64,000 nt of DNA from Gammaproteobacteria bacterium (GTDB taxonomy: Bacteria > Pseudomonadota > Gammaproteobacteria > Pseudomonadales > PIVM01): the NCBI GenBank assembly GCA_003353945.1, contig PIVM01000006.1:44424-108423 (forward strand), read 5' to 3'. The translations under genes and the position numbers were made by a program. Positions 28,132 through 37,748 of the stretch are shown here, in pieces. The notes under the pieces are model-generated. The model was not told where the DNA came from, did not search any database, and worked only from the letters and a program-made list of their open reading frames with translations. Positions within the stretch are counted from its first letter, which is position 1. Each line of letters opens with the position of its first letter.

Positions 28132-28310
28132 TAGTTTATTAGAGATATTGGGGAGAAAGTATAAGACAAATCTTCAATATTCAGGATTATTCCATTTTAG
28201 ATTGATTCCGCTGGGAATGAGGATGGAGCATGATCTGACACAATATCAAAGTTGGAGTAAATGGGTTTTGTAGTAAATAATTCTTGTGGTTATCGTTGCA
28301 GGTTAGTGTT

Positions 28311-30485
28311 ATGACTATCGGTTTGAAAGATTCTTTACATAAATTGCGTGCTGTTTTTTTTGCCAGTGTGCCCTTCCTATTCATTGCATGCGGAGATGAT
28401 GGATCAGACGGCCCTCCTGGCGATACGGGGCCAACGGGACCTGCCCCAACAGCTGTTTCTGTCAATCCAACCGCTCTGGTGGCGACGATAAGCTCTGTGA
28501 CCATTGAGGGCGAGCCAACTGTTGCGTTTTCAGTTGTCGATCAGGATAACCTGCCTTATGTCGATCTGACGAGCGTTCGTTTTACTCTGGCTAAATTAAA
28601 GCCGGTAACCGGCAACGATCAACTCAGTGACTGGCAAAGTTATATTAATCGCACAGAAGAGGTTGATGGCAGTGTGGGGTCAGGAACTGAAGATGAGATA
28701 CAGGCCACTAACGATCGCGATGGTACCTTGGTAAATAATGCTGATGGTACCTATTCCTATACATTCGAAAATGATGTGACTGCAATAACTGAACCTGTGG
28801 CTGTTAGTTATGAGTCAACTCTGACACATCGACTAGCGCTTCAGATCAGTGGTGGGAGTCAGCCTGTTGTAAATGCTACCTACGATTTTCGACCTGATGG
28901 TGGGGCCATAGAAACCACCCGGGATATTGTAAAAACAGAAAGCTGTAATAGCTGTCACGGAAATCTGGCGATACATGGTGGTGGTCGTGTTGAGGTTAAA
29001 TATTGTGTGACCTGTCATAACCCGGGAACAATCGATGCCAATAGCGGCAATACGGTGGATTTTAAAGTGATGGTTCACAAAATTCACAGTGGTGCTAATT
29101 TGCCCAGTGTGGTAGCGGGTGGTGATTATATTATATGGGGCTTTACCGATAGCGAACATGACTATTCTGAAGTGGTGTATCCGCAGGATATTCGAAATTG
29201 TACGAAATGCCATGATGATAGCGACACAACGAATACGCCCGATAGCAGCAATTGGCAAGACGCACCCAGCAGGGCAGCCTGCGGTTCATGCCATGATGAC
29301 GTCGATTTTGCGACGGGCACAGGACATGTTGCCGGTCCTCAGTCTAATGATGATTCCTGTGAGACATGTCACTCAGCAAGTGGTGTGGTAAATGCCCATG
29401 TTATTGGTGCGGAAGTTGCGGCGCAGGCATTTCAATATAATCTTATCAGTGTCACCAATACTTCTCCGGGTGAGTTTCCTACAGTTACCTTTTCTGTAAC
29501 CGATCCGGCCAATGCCGATGCTACATATAATCTGACAACAGATCCCGCATTTACAACCGGGAGTGGTGTGAGTCGCTTGGCGATTGATATTGCCTGGGAT
29601 ACGCGCGATTACACCAATACTGGTAATGGTGGTGGCAATGCATCAGCTGTTTCACTTGATCCATTGGGTGGCGGTGCAACGGCAGTAGGAGACGGTTCTT
29701 ATGTGATAACGTCAGGTGTGGCGATTCCCACAGACGTCACTGGCAGTTTGGCTGTTGCTATTGAAGGACATCCAGCAGGTGATGTGGACGGTGATGGCAC
29801 TTACAGCGATCGCATACCCGTAACAGGTGTGGTTTCCTATTACGGCATTACAGATTCAACCGCTGTGCTACGGCGGGATGTGGTTGATATCGATAAATGT
29901 CAGGCCTGCCATAACATTCTCAGCATTCACGGCAGTAACCGCAATGGCTCGGTCGCGTTATGTACGCTCTGTCATAATCCCAACAATACGGATATTGCAC
30001 AACGACCAGCAGATTCTGCTACAACCTCTGATGGCAAAGTGGAGGAGTCGATTGATCTTAAGACAATGATTCATGCGATACACGCAGGTGATATGAGAGA
30101 AAATGATCTCTTTGTTTACGGCTTTGGCAATACGGAACATGATTTCAGTGCTGTGCAAATACCGGGCGAGCTGGAAAATTGTGAAACCTGCCATTTAGAG
30201 GATGCTTATACACTACCTCTCGCTGACAATGTGCTTGGCACAAGCATCAGTACGGGTGTGGATGTTGCCGATCCTGCCGACGATACAAAGATTACGGCAG
30301 CAGCAGCAGTTTGTTCATCCTGCCACGATAGCGCATTGTCCCAGGCCCATATGGAGCAGCAAGGTGGTGCCTCTTTTAGTACAACACAAAGCGCTATTGA
30401 TAACGCCGTTGTAGTTGAAACTTGCGAGTTTTGTCATGGTGAAGGCAATGCGGAAGATGTTAAGACGGTTCACGGAATTGAATGA
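28311..30485 (+). CDS. Decaheme OmcA/MtrC-family surface cytochrome
   Basis: About 724 residues with ten CXXCH motifs (CNSCH, CVTCH, CTKCH, CGSCH, CETCH, CQACH, CTLCH, CETCH, CSSCH, CEFCH). The N-terminus is a lipoprotein signal ending FIAC27, followed by a GDDGSDGPPGDTGPTGP collagen-like linker and two beta-rich domains alternating with the two pentaheme groups, the architecture of Shewanella MtrC/OmcA. Such proteins sit on the outer face of the outer membrane and exchange electrons with external acceptors or donors through MtrAB. The ATG at 28311 gives the clean signal; an upstream GTG at 28284 is less likely. It is followed by the conduit genes at 30531-35090, which supports the role. An eleven-heme paralogue lies at 40605-42839. 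Confidence 0.93.
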   Translation: MTIGLKDSLHKLRAVFFASVPFLFIACGDDGSDGPPGDTGPTGPAPTAVSVNPTALVATISSVTIEGEPTVAFSVVDQDNLPYVDLTSVRFTLAKLKPVTGNDQLSDWQSYINRTEEVDGSVGSGTEDEIQATNDRDGTLVNNADGTYSYTFENDVTAITEPVAVSYESTLTHRLALQISGGSQPVVNATYDFRPDGGAIETTRDIVKTESCNSCHGNLAIHGGGRVEVKYCVTCHNPGTIDANSGNTVDFKVMVHKIHSGANLPSVVAGGDYIIWGFTDSEHDYSEVVYPQDIRNCTKCHDDSDTTNTPDSSNWQDAPSRAACGSCHDDVDFATGTGHVAGPQSNDDSCETCHSASGVVNAHVIGAEVAAQAFQYNLISVTNTSPGEFPTVTFSVTDPANADATYNLTTDPAFTTGSGVSRLAIDIAWDTRDYTNTGNGGGNASAVSLDPLGGGATAVGDGSYVITSGVAIPTDVTGSLAVAIEGHPAGDVDGDGTYSDRIPVTGVVSYYGITDSTAVLRRDVVDIDKCQACHNILSIHGSNRNGSVALCTLCHNPNNTDIAQRPADSATTSDGKVEESIDLKTMIHAIHAGDMRENDLFVYGFGNTEHDFSAVQIPGELENCETCHLEDAYTLPLADNVLGTSISTGVDVADPADDTKITAAAAVCSSCHDSALSQAHMEQQGGASFSTTQSAIDNAVVVETCEFCHGEGNAEDVKTVHGIE

Positions 30486-30530
30486 GTTTTTTAAGATTAT
30501 TTACGCAATAATTCGAAGGAAGATAATTAT

Positions 30531-31499
30531 ATGAAGAATTTGAAAAAGCATAGTTGCTGGAATCTCCGCGCATTATCGATGACTTCATCATCACTTCTAG
30601 TGCTGCCGCTGTTATTGGTTACCAATGCCGTTTTGGCAGAAGTTGATTGGGGGAAGATTGAAGCCAAACCGGTCACGACAATCTATGCCGGTGTTTCCTC
30701 TTGGGAATTTATGAAAGATAAAGATCATGGTACGGGCCAGCCGGTAATGAAAAAAGGCAAAAAGTCCTGTGCAGAATGCCATGTTAGTAAAGAGGGTAAA
30801 TTTGATATCAATGCGGATAAGATCATAACTGGCGAATTAAAGAAACTGAAATCGAAGAAGCCTTTTGAGCCAAATCCGATTCAGGGAGTCAGTGGGTTTA
30901 AGGATGTAGGCGTACAGGTTGCCTATGATGCGGAAAACATTTATATGAGATTTGCCTGGGCTGATACAGGCGCTGGAGGTGAACAACCCGCCAAACTGTC
31001 AGTGCAGTTCAGCAACAAATTGAAACCCTTCAGGCTTTATGGTTGTTATATTGCCTGTCATGATGATCAAAAGGGCATGCCAAAGGGTATAGGCAAAGAT
31101 AAAAAACTGTATGGTCATTACACCCACAAAAAGGGTGAAGTAAAACCTCAGGAAAAACTGGATAAATACTTATCAAAAGGACAGTTTATTGATTTATGGG
31201 TAGCAACACTTGAAGGTGATAAAGTGACCTTGAGTGATGAGTATATTCTGGAGAGTCGAATTGAAGATCAAAACGACCTGTCAGCAACAGCGAGCTTTAA
31301 AGATGGAAAATACACGGTTGTCATCACCCGCAAACTGAATACCGGTGATGCCAAAGATACGGTATTGAGTGATGGAGCCAAAGTTGATATCGGTGTGGCG
31401 ATACATCATAAGGGAAGAGAGGGCGTGCAACATTACAGCTCGTTCCCTGTCAGCGTGGGATTTTCTGCTGAGGCTGACATCAGTGCAATGAAGTTATAA
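30531..31499 (+). CDS. Ethylbenzene dehydrogenase-like periplasmic heme protein
   Basis: 322 residues with a Sec signal (cleavage near VLA|EVDW). One CAECH heme c site lies near residue 83 and a CYIACH (CX3CH) site near residue 181, within an EB_dh-type beta fold (VQVAYDAENIYMRFAWAD, VDIGVAIHH). The fold is that of the heme-b gamma subunit of ethylbenzene dehydrogenase, here fused to heme c sites. It lies 45 bp after the MtrC gene and before MtrA, so it is part of the conduit operon; it may be a periplasmic donor or acceptor to MtrA. The CX3CH site is unusual and its heme attachment is unproven. Confidence 0.78.
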   Translation: MKNLKKHSCWNLRALSMTSSSLLVLPLLLVTNAVLAEVDWGKIEAKPVTTIYAGVSSWEFMKDKDHGTGQPVMKKGKKSCAECHVSKEGKFDINADKIITGELKKLKSKKPFEPNPIQGVSGFKDVGVQVAYDAENIYMRFAWADTGAGGEQPAKLSVQFSNKLKPFRLYGCYIACHDDQKGMPKGIGKDKKLYGHYTHKKGEVKPQEKLDKYLSKGQFIDLWVATLEGDKVTLSDEYILESRIEDQNDLSATASFKDGKYTVVITRKLNTGDAKDTVLSDGAKVDIGVAIHHKGREGVQHYSSFPVSVGFSAEADISAMKL

Positions 31500-31541
31500 C
31501 ACTCTTTTTTTAAACGCAGATACTTTCGTTAAGGGGATGCT

Positions 31542-32453
31542 ATGAATAGAAGGTTCTGTAAGTTACGGCTGCTCACAGTGGCGGTAACCCTCCTTCTCCA
31601 GGTAGAAGTAACTCAGGCCAAGGACGTTGATTGGGTGGCATTGAATCCTGGTCTCCAAGGAGCAACGTCTGTAGAGGAAATCACTGAGTGCTATGACTGC
31701 CATGAAGAGTATATGAAACCCTACGCGAAAACCAAGCATGGCAGAGCGCTTCCCGGTGACTGTGAGTCATGTCATGGTCCAATGAGCAAACATATGGATG
31801 CGCCTCGGCAAAAACCACCGTTGGCCATTTCTTTCAAACCAATTGGCGGGCTGAGCAGCGATCAGAAAAATGCCATCTGCATGCAGTGCCATGAAGGCGG
31901 TGAACAGAGCTATTGGCAGGGAGGTGTTCACGAAGCGAATGAAGTGAGTTGTAATACTTGTCACTATCTAATGGAAAGAAAGAGTGACCGGTCGCTGACC
32001 ATTAAAGAGAACGCAGCAACAGTGTGCATGGATTGTCATATTGAGAAGAGGGGGCAATCATTGAAGTCATCTCATATGCCGGTCAGGGAGGGCAAAATGG
32101 GCTGTTCTGATTGTCATAACCCTCATGGATCCTATGCTCTGCATTTACTAAAAACTGCCACCGTCAACGAAACCTGTTACCAATGTCATGCCGAGAAACG
32201 TGGACCCTTTGTTTGGGAACATGCACCGGTCCGAGAGGATTGTTCAAGCTGTCATGACTCTCACGGTTCGAACAATCCCGGGATGTTAAAAACAAAAGGC
32301 GCTTTTCTTTGTATGAACTGTCACCAGTATGGGGGGCATTCTAATGTGCCTGGGTATAACCGGGCGAGTGCTACTGTGGGGCAGGGTTGTGTTAACTGTC
32401 ATAACCGGGTTCACGGATCCAATCATCCATCCGGCGCGAAATTTACGAGGTAG
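31542..32453 (+). CDS. Decaheme MtrA/DmsE-family cytochrome
   Basis: 303 residues with a Sec signal (VTQA|KDVDW) and ten CXXCH motifs (CYDCH, CESCH, CMQCH, CNTCH, CMDCH, CSDCH, CYQCH, CSSCH, CMNCH, CVNCH). Spacing, length and the final HGSNHPSG segment fit MtrA/DmsE/PioA. These cytochromes thread into the MtrB-type barrel and carry electrons across the outer membrane. The MtrB-like gene begins 6 bp after its stop. Confidence 0.94.
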   Translation: MNRRFCKLRLLTVAVTLLLQVEVTQAKDVDWVALNPGLQGATSVEEITECYDCHEEYMKPYAKTKHGRALPGDCESCHGPMSKHMDAPRQKPPLAISFKPIGGLSSDQKNAICMQCHEGGEQSYWQGGVHEANEVSCNTCHYLMERKSDRSLTIKENAATVCMDCHIEKRGQSLKSSHMPVREGKMGCSDCHNPHGSYALHLLKTATVNETCYQCHAEKRGPFVWEHAPVREDCSSCHDSHGSNNPGMLKTKGAFLCMNCHQYGGHSNVPGYNRASATVGQGCVNCHNRVHGSNHPSGAKFTR

Positions 32454-32459
32454 CAGGTA

Positions 32460-35090
32460 ATGGAAATGAATATGAGGGCATTGATAGCGTTATTTGCAGC
32501 AATGCTGCTGGTAGTGACTCCTGTTTTAACCATCGCCGAAGAGTTGGATGATGAAGATGATTTGGAATTGGATGATGAACTGGACGATCTCGACGAAGAC
32601 GGTGATGAGGAAGAAGAGGAAACGGGGCGCTTTCGTATCGTTGGTGATATCAATATAGGCATCAAGGTTGTTGAACAGAATTCGGACTCAAGTAAATTTA
32701 ATGAATACAAGGATGATGACACAGCAGTCTACCTGAACCGGTTTCTTTTTGATTTGGAAGATACTGAAACGGGACGGGTTTTCGACCTAAGAGTTAAGAA
32801 TCTTGTTAGGGATGATCAGGATATTTTTATGGAGTATGGAGACCCAGGGCATTACGCCATCGATTTCCATTTAAGCGACACGCCTTATCGCATCAGTGAT
32901 AATGCCAAAACGCCTTACCAGTACGCTGGAAGCGGATTCTATCGGGTTGCTGATGATATTGTTAATGCGATTCAGATCAGTGATGTGGCGAGCGCAGATT
33001 CCTGGGCTGCGCCTGATGCCGGCGCAGGTGGGGCAGGTGAAGATGCCAGGATCAGCAGTGTGTTGAGCGAAAATGTTCATGATATTGGTATAGGAACGGA
33101 GCGAAGAGATATCTCTCTTGGCCTGAAATACAACTTCTCAAAACGTACAAAAGCGCGCTTGGAATTTGCTGTTGATACAAAAAAAGGCAGACTTATTACC
33201 GGTGCTTCGATCGGCGACCGGCCATCAAGATCAATGACTGTGCAACTGCCTGAACCCATTGATTACCGTAATGAAGGCATTAAGTTTTATGTGGAACACA
33301 GGGCTGAACAATATCAACTGGATGCGACTTATGAGTATTCCAAGTTTGAAAACAAAGTTGACACATTAAGCTGGAATAGTTTATTTCATGCTGCAGGTTA
33401 TTTCGGTCCTGATGGCGATTCGTCAACAACAGATGGTGGTTCTGATTATGATGATATCAGGATAGGTGCTACAACACGCTATGCGACAACTGGCAGAATA
33501 GCATTATCACCTGACAATACCTATGAGAATATTATGCTCAATGTGGGAATCAATTTGCCGATGATGAGCAGGCTTAACGCTACCGTATCAATGGGCAAAA
33601 TGGAGCAGGATGAAGACCTTTTGCCTTACGCGACTAGCAGTTTCGGAGGCACCTTGGACAGTCTGCCAAGGGCAGAGGCTGATGCAAAGATAGATACAAA
33701 GATGGTCAATCTTTTTTATACCATCAGGCCAATCAAGAAATTGAATACCCGAATTTATTATCGCTATTACGATCTGGATAACAAAACGCCTGAGAGTGAG
33801 TTTTACTACTATACCCAGGATAGTAACAGTGAATATACATCAGATATCACAACGCGTAACTATCGTAATGAACGAGTTAGTCTTGCATACGCTTACCAAC
33901 ACTACGCCTATGGGCTGGACTTGAGTTATTATCTTGGCAAAAAGGGAGCTGTTGGGCTTGTTGCGGAAAAAAGTATCAAAAAACGTGACTACAGAGCAAC
34001 GGATGAAACTGATGAAGACATGTTGACATTATCATATCGTGTCAGACCGATGGAAAAGGTTTCGGTTAAAGTCAAGTATAAGTGGGCAGAAAGGGAGGCC
34101 GGAAACTATGATGGTGAAGTGACAGATCTAAGTTACCATTATGATACCACGGTCTATGCCAATGAGAGTTCAAGTCCGGTATCGGGTTTTGGTAATAACC
34201 CTGGCCTCAGACAGTATGACATTGCCGATAGGGATAGAGATCAGTTTGATTTAACGGTCGGTGTAGTTCCCATCGAAGAAGTCACTATCAATTTCGCTTA
34301 TCACCTGCTAAAGAATGATTACAGCAGCAAAATCGCATCACAAATCACATCCTGGGATTCAATACGTGGTGTCTTTGATACAGTGTCTATAGATCCTACC
34401 CAGCTTGGCTTGCTCGAAGATGAGAGCACTCGTTTTGTTTTGGATTTGAATTATCGAATAAACGACGAGATGCTCGCATATGGATTTCTCTCCCAGGAAA
34501 TGATTGATACCGACCAACGCGGCAGGTATATGAATGAAAACCACAAGATTAACAATATTCGTGCAGCGAGAGACTGGCGGGACGAGAGCGGAAAATACGT
34601 TTGGAATGCAGATTTAAGTGATGAAACCAATACCATTGGCATTGGTTTTGATTATTTCGTTGAAGAATCTTTTGATATCCAAACGTATTTTACGCATTCC
34701 GAGGGCGTAGTGGATGTCGATTATAAACCAGGTTCGGAAATTGCGGAGGACGATACAAGCAGTTTACTGGATCATGCTGAATGGTATTCGCCTGGTGATG
34801 TTAAATTTAAAACTAACACATTTAATATAATTTTTACAAAGCACTTGGCGGAAAACATGAAGATAAGTTGTTCCTATCTTTATGAGGAGTATGACGAACA
34901 GGATTGGCAACAGGCTGGCAGCTCAGCACACCAGCAAGTATTTGGGGGACAATATGTTGCGAATGCCGATCCAGAAACGGCCGGAACCGGCAATGATCGA
35001 GTTGGCTCAAGATTGGTTACATTATCCAATAATTTGGCGCCTGACTATGACGTGCACATGATATCAATTAACTTTGGGTATAAATGGTAG
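32460..35090 (+). CDS. MtrB/PioB/DmsF-family outer-membrane barrel
   Basis: 876 residues with a signal peptide (near TIA|EEL). A very acidic stretch, about residues 24-55, precedes alternating amphipathic strands throughout, ending in a C-terminal aromatic (NFGYKW) typical of outer-membrane barrels. Size and context with MtrA identify the MtrB/PioB family that sheaths the decaheme protein. No CXXC motif like the one in Shewanella MtrB is visible near the N-terminus. The acidic N-terminal tract looks additional to the family core. Confidence 0.9.
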   Translation: MEMNMRALIALFAAMLLVVTPVLTIAEELDDEDDLELDDELDDLDEDGDEEEEETGRFRIVGDINIGIKVVEQNSDSSKFNEYKDDDTAVYLNRFLFDLEDTETGRVFDLRVKNLVRDDQDIFMEYGDPGHYAIDFHLSDTPYRISDNAKTPYQYAGSGFYRVADDIVNAIQISDVASADSWAAPDAGAGGAGEDARISSVLSENVHDIGIGTERRDISLGLKYNFSKRTKARLEFAVDTKKGRLITGASIGDRPSRSMTVQLPEPIDYRNEGIKFYVEHRAEQYQLDATYEYSKFENKVDTLSWNSLFHAAGYFGPDGDSSTTDGGSDYDDIRIGATTRYATTGRIALSPDNTYENIMLNVGINLPMMSRLNATVSMGKMEQDEDLLPYATSSFGGTLDSLPRAEADAKIDTKMVNLFYTIRPIKKLNTRIYYRYYDLDNKTPESEFYYYTQDSNSEYTSDITTRNYRNERVSLAYAYQHYAYGLDLSYYLGKKGAVGLVAEKSIKKRDYRATDETDEDMLTLSYRVRPMEKVSVKVKYKWAEREAGNYDGEVTDLSYHYDTTVYANESSSPVSGFGNNPGLRQYDIADRDRDQFDLTVGVVPIEEVTINFAYHLLKNDYSSKIASQITSWDSIRGVFDTVSIDPTQLGLLEDESTRFVLDLNYRINDEMLAYGFLSQEMIDTDQRGRYMNENHKINNIRAARDWRDESGKYVWNADLSDETNTIGIGFDYFVEESFDIQTYFTHSEGVVDVDYKPGSEIAEDDTSSLLDHAEWYSPGDVKFKTNTFNIIFTKHLAENMKISCSYLYEEYDEQDWQQAGSSAHQQVFGGQYVANADPETAGTGNDRVGSRLVTLSNNLAPDYDVHMISINFGYKW

Positions 35091-35240
35091 CTTGCCATTG
35101 AATAGAATGTAAGTGGAGTTGTGAATCAATTTCATTGTTTGGTGTTACGCTTTTTTCGCGCCCAAATTGTAATGAGAACCAGGAACAAAAATCCATAATT
35201 AGAAACGACCTGTCTCATCGAAAGGAAAAAGGAGCTTGTA

Positions 35241-35903
35241 ATGCAGATTGCCAGTTTATTTACACGTCGTTTTGCAGTTATTGCTGCTGGCATCATGGCC
35301 GTGATGTTTGTAGGCTGGCTTTTCGCTTACGAGCATGTTACTCGAAATGTGCTTGCTACGGATGAAATCTGTATCTATTGCCATTTGAAAAAAGAATACG
35401 ATCCCACCGCGAGACTTACTTTCACAAAGCTCCATCCTTTAGAGCCTGAAGAGGGCGAAGTACAAACGACCTGTGTGGACTGTCATCTTCCAGAAGGTTT
35501 TTGGTATGCAACCTTTGCCTATACCCACTATGTCAGCGCAACCGATCTGTTTGGCCATTTCCGTGATCGTGAAGGAGAACGTTCAGGGGAGTGGATTCCA
35601 CTGAGTGCGGCCAGAGCGTATCGAGTGCGCGACCGATATTTGGAATATGACAGTAATACCTGTCGAGTCTGTCATATCGAAGAGGAAATTGAACCAAGCC
35701 GTGATCGTGGTAAAAAGGCACATGAAGATGCCTTAGAAACCAAAGAAACATGTATGTCATGCCACACCAATCTTGTTCATCGCTATGTTGATATACGCGA
35801 GACTGAAGATGAGGATTCCGATGATGATGAATCCGATGACTTGGATGAAGACGATTTGGGTGATGACGAATTGGATGAAGACGACGAAGATTTGGATCTG
35901 TGA
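35241..35903 (+). CDS. NapC/NirT-family tetraheme quinol dehydrogenase (CymA-like)
   Basis: 220 residues: one N-terminal membrane anchor (about 11-29), then four CXXCH motifs (CIYCH at 44-48, CVDCH, CRVCH, CMSCH) and a C-terminal tail made almost only of Asp, Glu, Leu and Ser (about residues 187-220). NapC/NirT/CymA proteins take electrons from quinol and reduce periplasmic cytochromes. GAAAAAGGAG precedes the ATG. Placed after MtrB and before the molybdoenzyme genes, it is the likely link between the quinone pool and the conduit. The acidic tail is not a standard feature. Confidence 0.9.
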   Translation: MQIASLFTRRFAVIAAGIMAVMFVGWLFAYEHVTRNVLATDEICIYCHLKKEYDPTARLTFTKLHPLEPEEGEVQTTCVDCHLPEGFWYATFAYTHYVSATDLFGHFRDREGERSGEWIPLSAARAYRVRDRYLEYDSNTCRVCHIEEEIEPSRDRGKKAHEDALETKETCMSCHTNLVHRYVDIRETEDEDSDDDESDDLDEDDLGDDELDEDDEDLDL

Positions 35904-35930
35904 AATGACTTGGTCGCCTAGGAGGCCGTT

Positions 35931-36728
35931 ATGAAAGAGCAGGATAAGATGCCGGATGATCGCCGAGGTTTTGTGATGGCATTAGGTGGTGCGATAGCGA
36001 CTGCCTTTGCGGCGATTGGCAGTATGCTATTACCTGGCTCGGCGGCGGCTAGCTTGACAGATGATGAAGATGAACACGATTCTGAAGAGGCAGTCGTCGA
36101 GGTTCAATACGGTATGGTCATTGACGTTCGCCGCTGTATTGGTTGCCATGCTTGTACCGTAGCGTGCAAAAGTGAATTTGACGTGCCGCCGGGTGTCAAC
36201 CGTTCATGGGTTGAGTACACGGAAAAAGGTCAATACCCCAATGTGGGCCGCAGCTTTTTACCCCGTTTATGCAATCATTGTTCAGAGCCACTGTGCGTTG
36301 ATGTGTGTCCCACCAATGCAACGTATCGTCGCGACCAAGATGGCATTATCGCAGTAGACCATGGTGTGTGCATTGCCTGTAAATATTGCATGCATGCCTG
36401 TCCCTATGATGCACGCTTTCTGGACCCGGTTAACGAATGGGTTGATAAGTGTGATTTCTGTATTCATCGGGTTTCCAAGGGGTTGGCCCCATCCTGTGTG
36501 AATACCTGTGTCGGAGGTGCCAGGATTTTTGGCAACCTCGCAGACCCCGATAGCGCCGTATCAAAACTGATCGCCCGTCACCGCGTCTCCGTTTTGAGAA
36601 GTGAAATGGGCACCTTTCCCAATGTCTATTATATTGATGCCGATTTTACCGACGAGGTTGATCGAAGACGCCCTGAATTGCGAGAGGTGCGTGTTATTAC
36701 TCACCGTCGTCATAAGGAGAGGACATAG
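35931..36728 (+). CDS. Four-cluster Fe-S subunit, TtrB/PsrB-like
   Basis: 265 residues with a Tat-like start (DDRRGFVMALGG), a hydrophobic segment (IATAFAAIGSMLL) and then an acidic linker (LTDDEDEHDSEE). Four [4Fe-4S] cysteine groups follow: CIGCHACTVAC, CNHCSEPLCVDVCP, CIACKYCMHACP and CDFCIHRVSKG...CVNTC. It resembles TtrB, PsrB and PhsB, the electron-relay subunits of periplasmic molybdoenzymes anchored by NrfD-type proteins. The NrfD gene starts 3 bp later. Confidence 0.9.
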   Translation: MKEQDKMPDDRRGFVMALGGAIATAFAAIGSMLLPGSAAASLTDDEDEHDSEEAVVEVQYGMVIDVRRCIGCHACTVACKSEFDVPPGVNRSWVEYTEKGQYPNVGRSFLPRLCNHCSEPLCVDVCPTNATYRRDQDGIIAVDHGVCIACKYCMHACPYDARFLDPVNEWVDKCDFCIHRVSKGLAPSCVNTCVGGARIFGNLADPDSAVSKLIARHRVSVLRSEMGTFPNVYYIDADFTDEVDRRRPELREVRVITHRRHKERT

Positions 36729-36730
36729 CT

Positions 36731-37678
36731 ATGCATCTTGGAACCCCTTGGGGCTTGGAAGTCATACTCTATTTGTTTTTGGCTGGTATGGGGGCTGGTA
36801 CCATTACTGCGAGTGCCTCAATGTTGCTTCGTGGTGGAGGCGGGGATGGCCAATATTTCTCGATTGCACGTTACGGTGCGCTGGTAGGCCCATTTCCCGT
36901 AGTGATTGGCACGGTCTTGCTTATATTTGAACTTGGGCGGCCCTTTAGAGCGTTAAATCTCTACAAAGTCATTAACCTGTCTCCGATGAGTCTCGGCTCA
37001 TGGTTTTTAGCCTTTTTTATTGTCATTAGCATCCTCTATGCGCTGTTATTTCTACCTTGGCCAAATTGGCACGGAGAAAGGATGTCTAGCTGGCGAAGAA
37101 GAATCGCCTGGATCTGTGTGCCGTCAGGGCTTAGTGTTGCGATCTATACCGGTGTGTTGCTAGGTGCAATGCCCGCAAGACCTTTCTGGAATTCCCCCAT
37201 TATTGCCATGCTGTTTATGATATCGGCGATATCCACGGGTATGGCGTTGATTATTTTTACCCGCGCACTTTTTTACAAAGTCCACCTTGATGTGCCGACC
37301 GAAGAAAGGAGCTGGCATGGTAGTGGTTATGTGCTGGCAGCGACGGACGTGCTGCTGATTGGATTTGAGCTATTAGTGCTATTTCTGCTGTTGATGTTCG
37401 CCCATTTAACCGTTGGGAGTGTTAAGTATGCGGTGGAGATTATCTTGCCTGGTGGTGAGCTGGCGGTATTGTTCTGGGGCGGTGTTGTCCTTCTCGGACT
37501 TGTGATACCTGGAGTTATCGAAATGTTTTTTGTTGCACCAAAACTACTTTATGGCGGGCATTACACGGCGCCGAGATCAATAGATATCGTCGTGCCCTTG
37601 GCCGTGATGGTGGGTGGTTATCTGTTGCGTTATGTCATCGTGATGGCCGGTCAGTTAACTGGGCCGGTGGGGCTTTAG
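36731..37678 (+). CDS. NrfD/PsrC-like membrane anchor
   Basis: 315 residues, with about eight to nine hydrophobic helices distributed over the whole length. Glu and His residues occur at helix ends (WGLEVILYLFLAGMGAG, LIFELGRPFRALNLY, the latter typical of NrfD/PsrC). NrfD-type proteins bind quinone and couple it to the periplasmic Fe-S subunit. The gene order Fe-S, NrfD, Mo protein defines a three-subunit complex-iron-sulfur molybdoenzyme. Confidence 0.88.
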   Translation: MHLGTPWGLEVILYLFLAGMGAGTITASASMLLRGGGGDGQYFSIARYGALVGPFPVVIGTVLLIFELGRPFRALNLYKVINLSPMSLGSWFLAFFIVISILYALLFLPWPNWHGERMSSWRRRIAWICVPSGLSVAIYTGVLLGAMPARPFWNSPIIAMLFMISAISTGMALIIFTRALFYKVHLDVPTEERSWHGSGYVLAATDVLLIGFELLVLFLLLMFAHLTVGSVKYAVEIILPGGELAVLFWGGVVLLGLVIPGVIEMFFVAPKLLYGGHYTAPRSIDIVVPLAVMVGGYLLRYVIVMAGQLTGPVGL

Positions 37679-37748
37679 AAGATAAATCCGCTGAGGCTAT
37701 AGATATGAAAACTGGCAGCCACCGCTTAGGAACACAGAGGAATTTGTT

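Noticed and set aside
32423-32722. Ser-rich minus-strand frame opposite the MtrB start
   Set aside because: It is the complement of the Asp/Glu-rich codons (GAT/GAA read as serine codons), not a gene.
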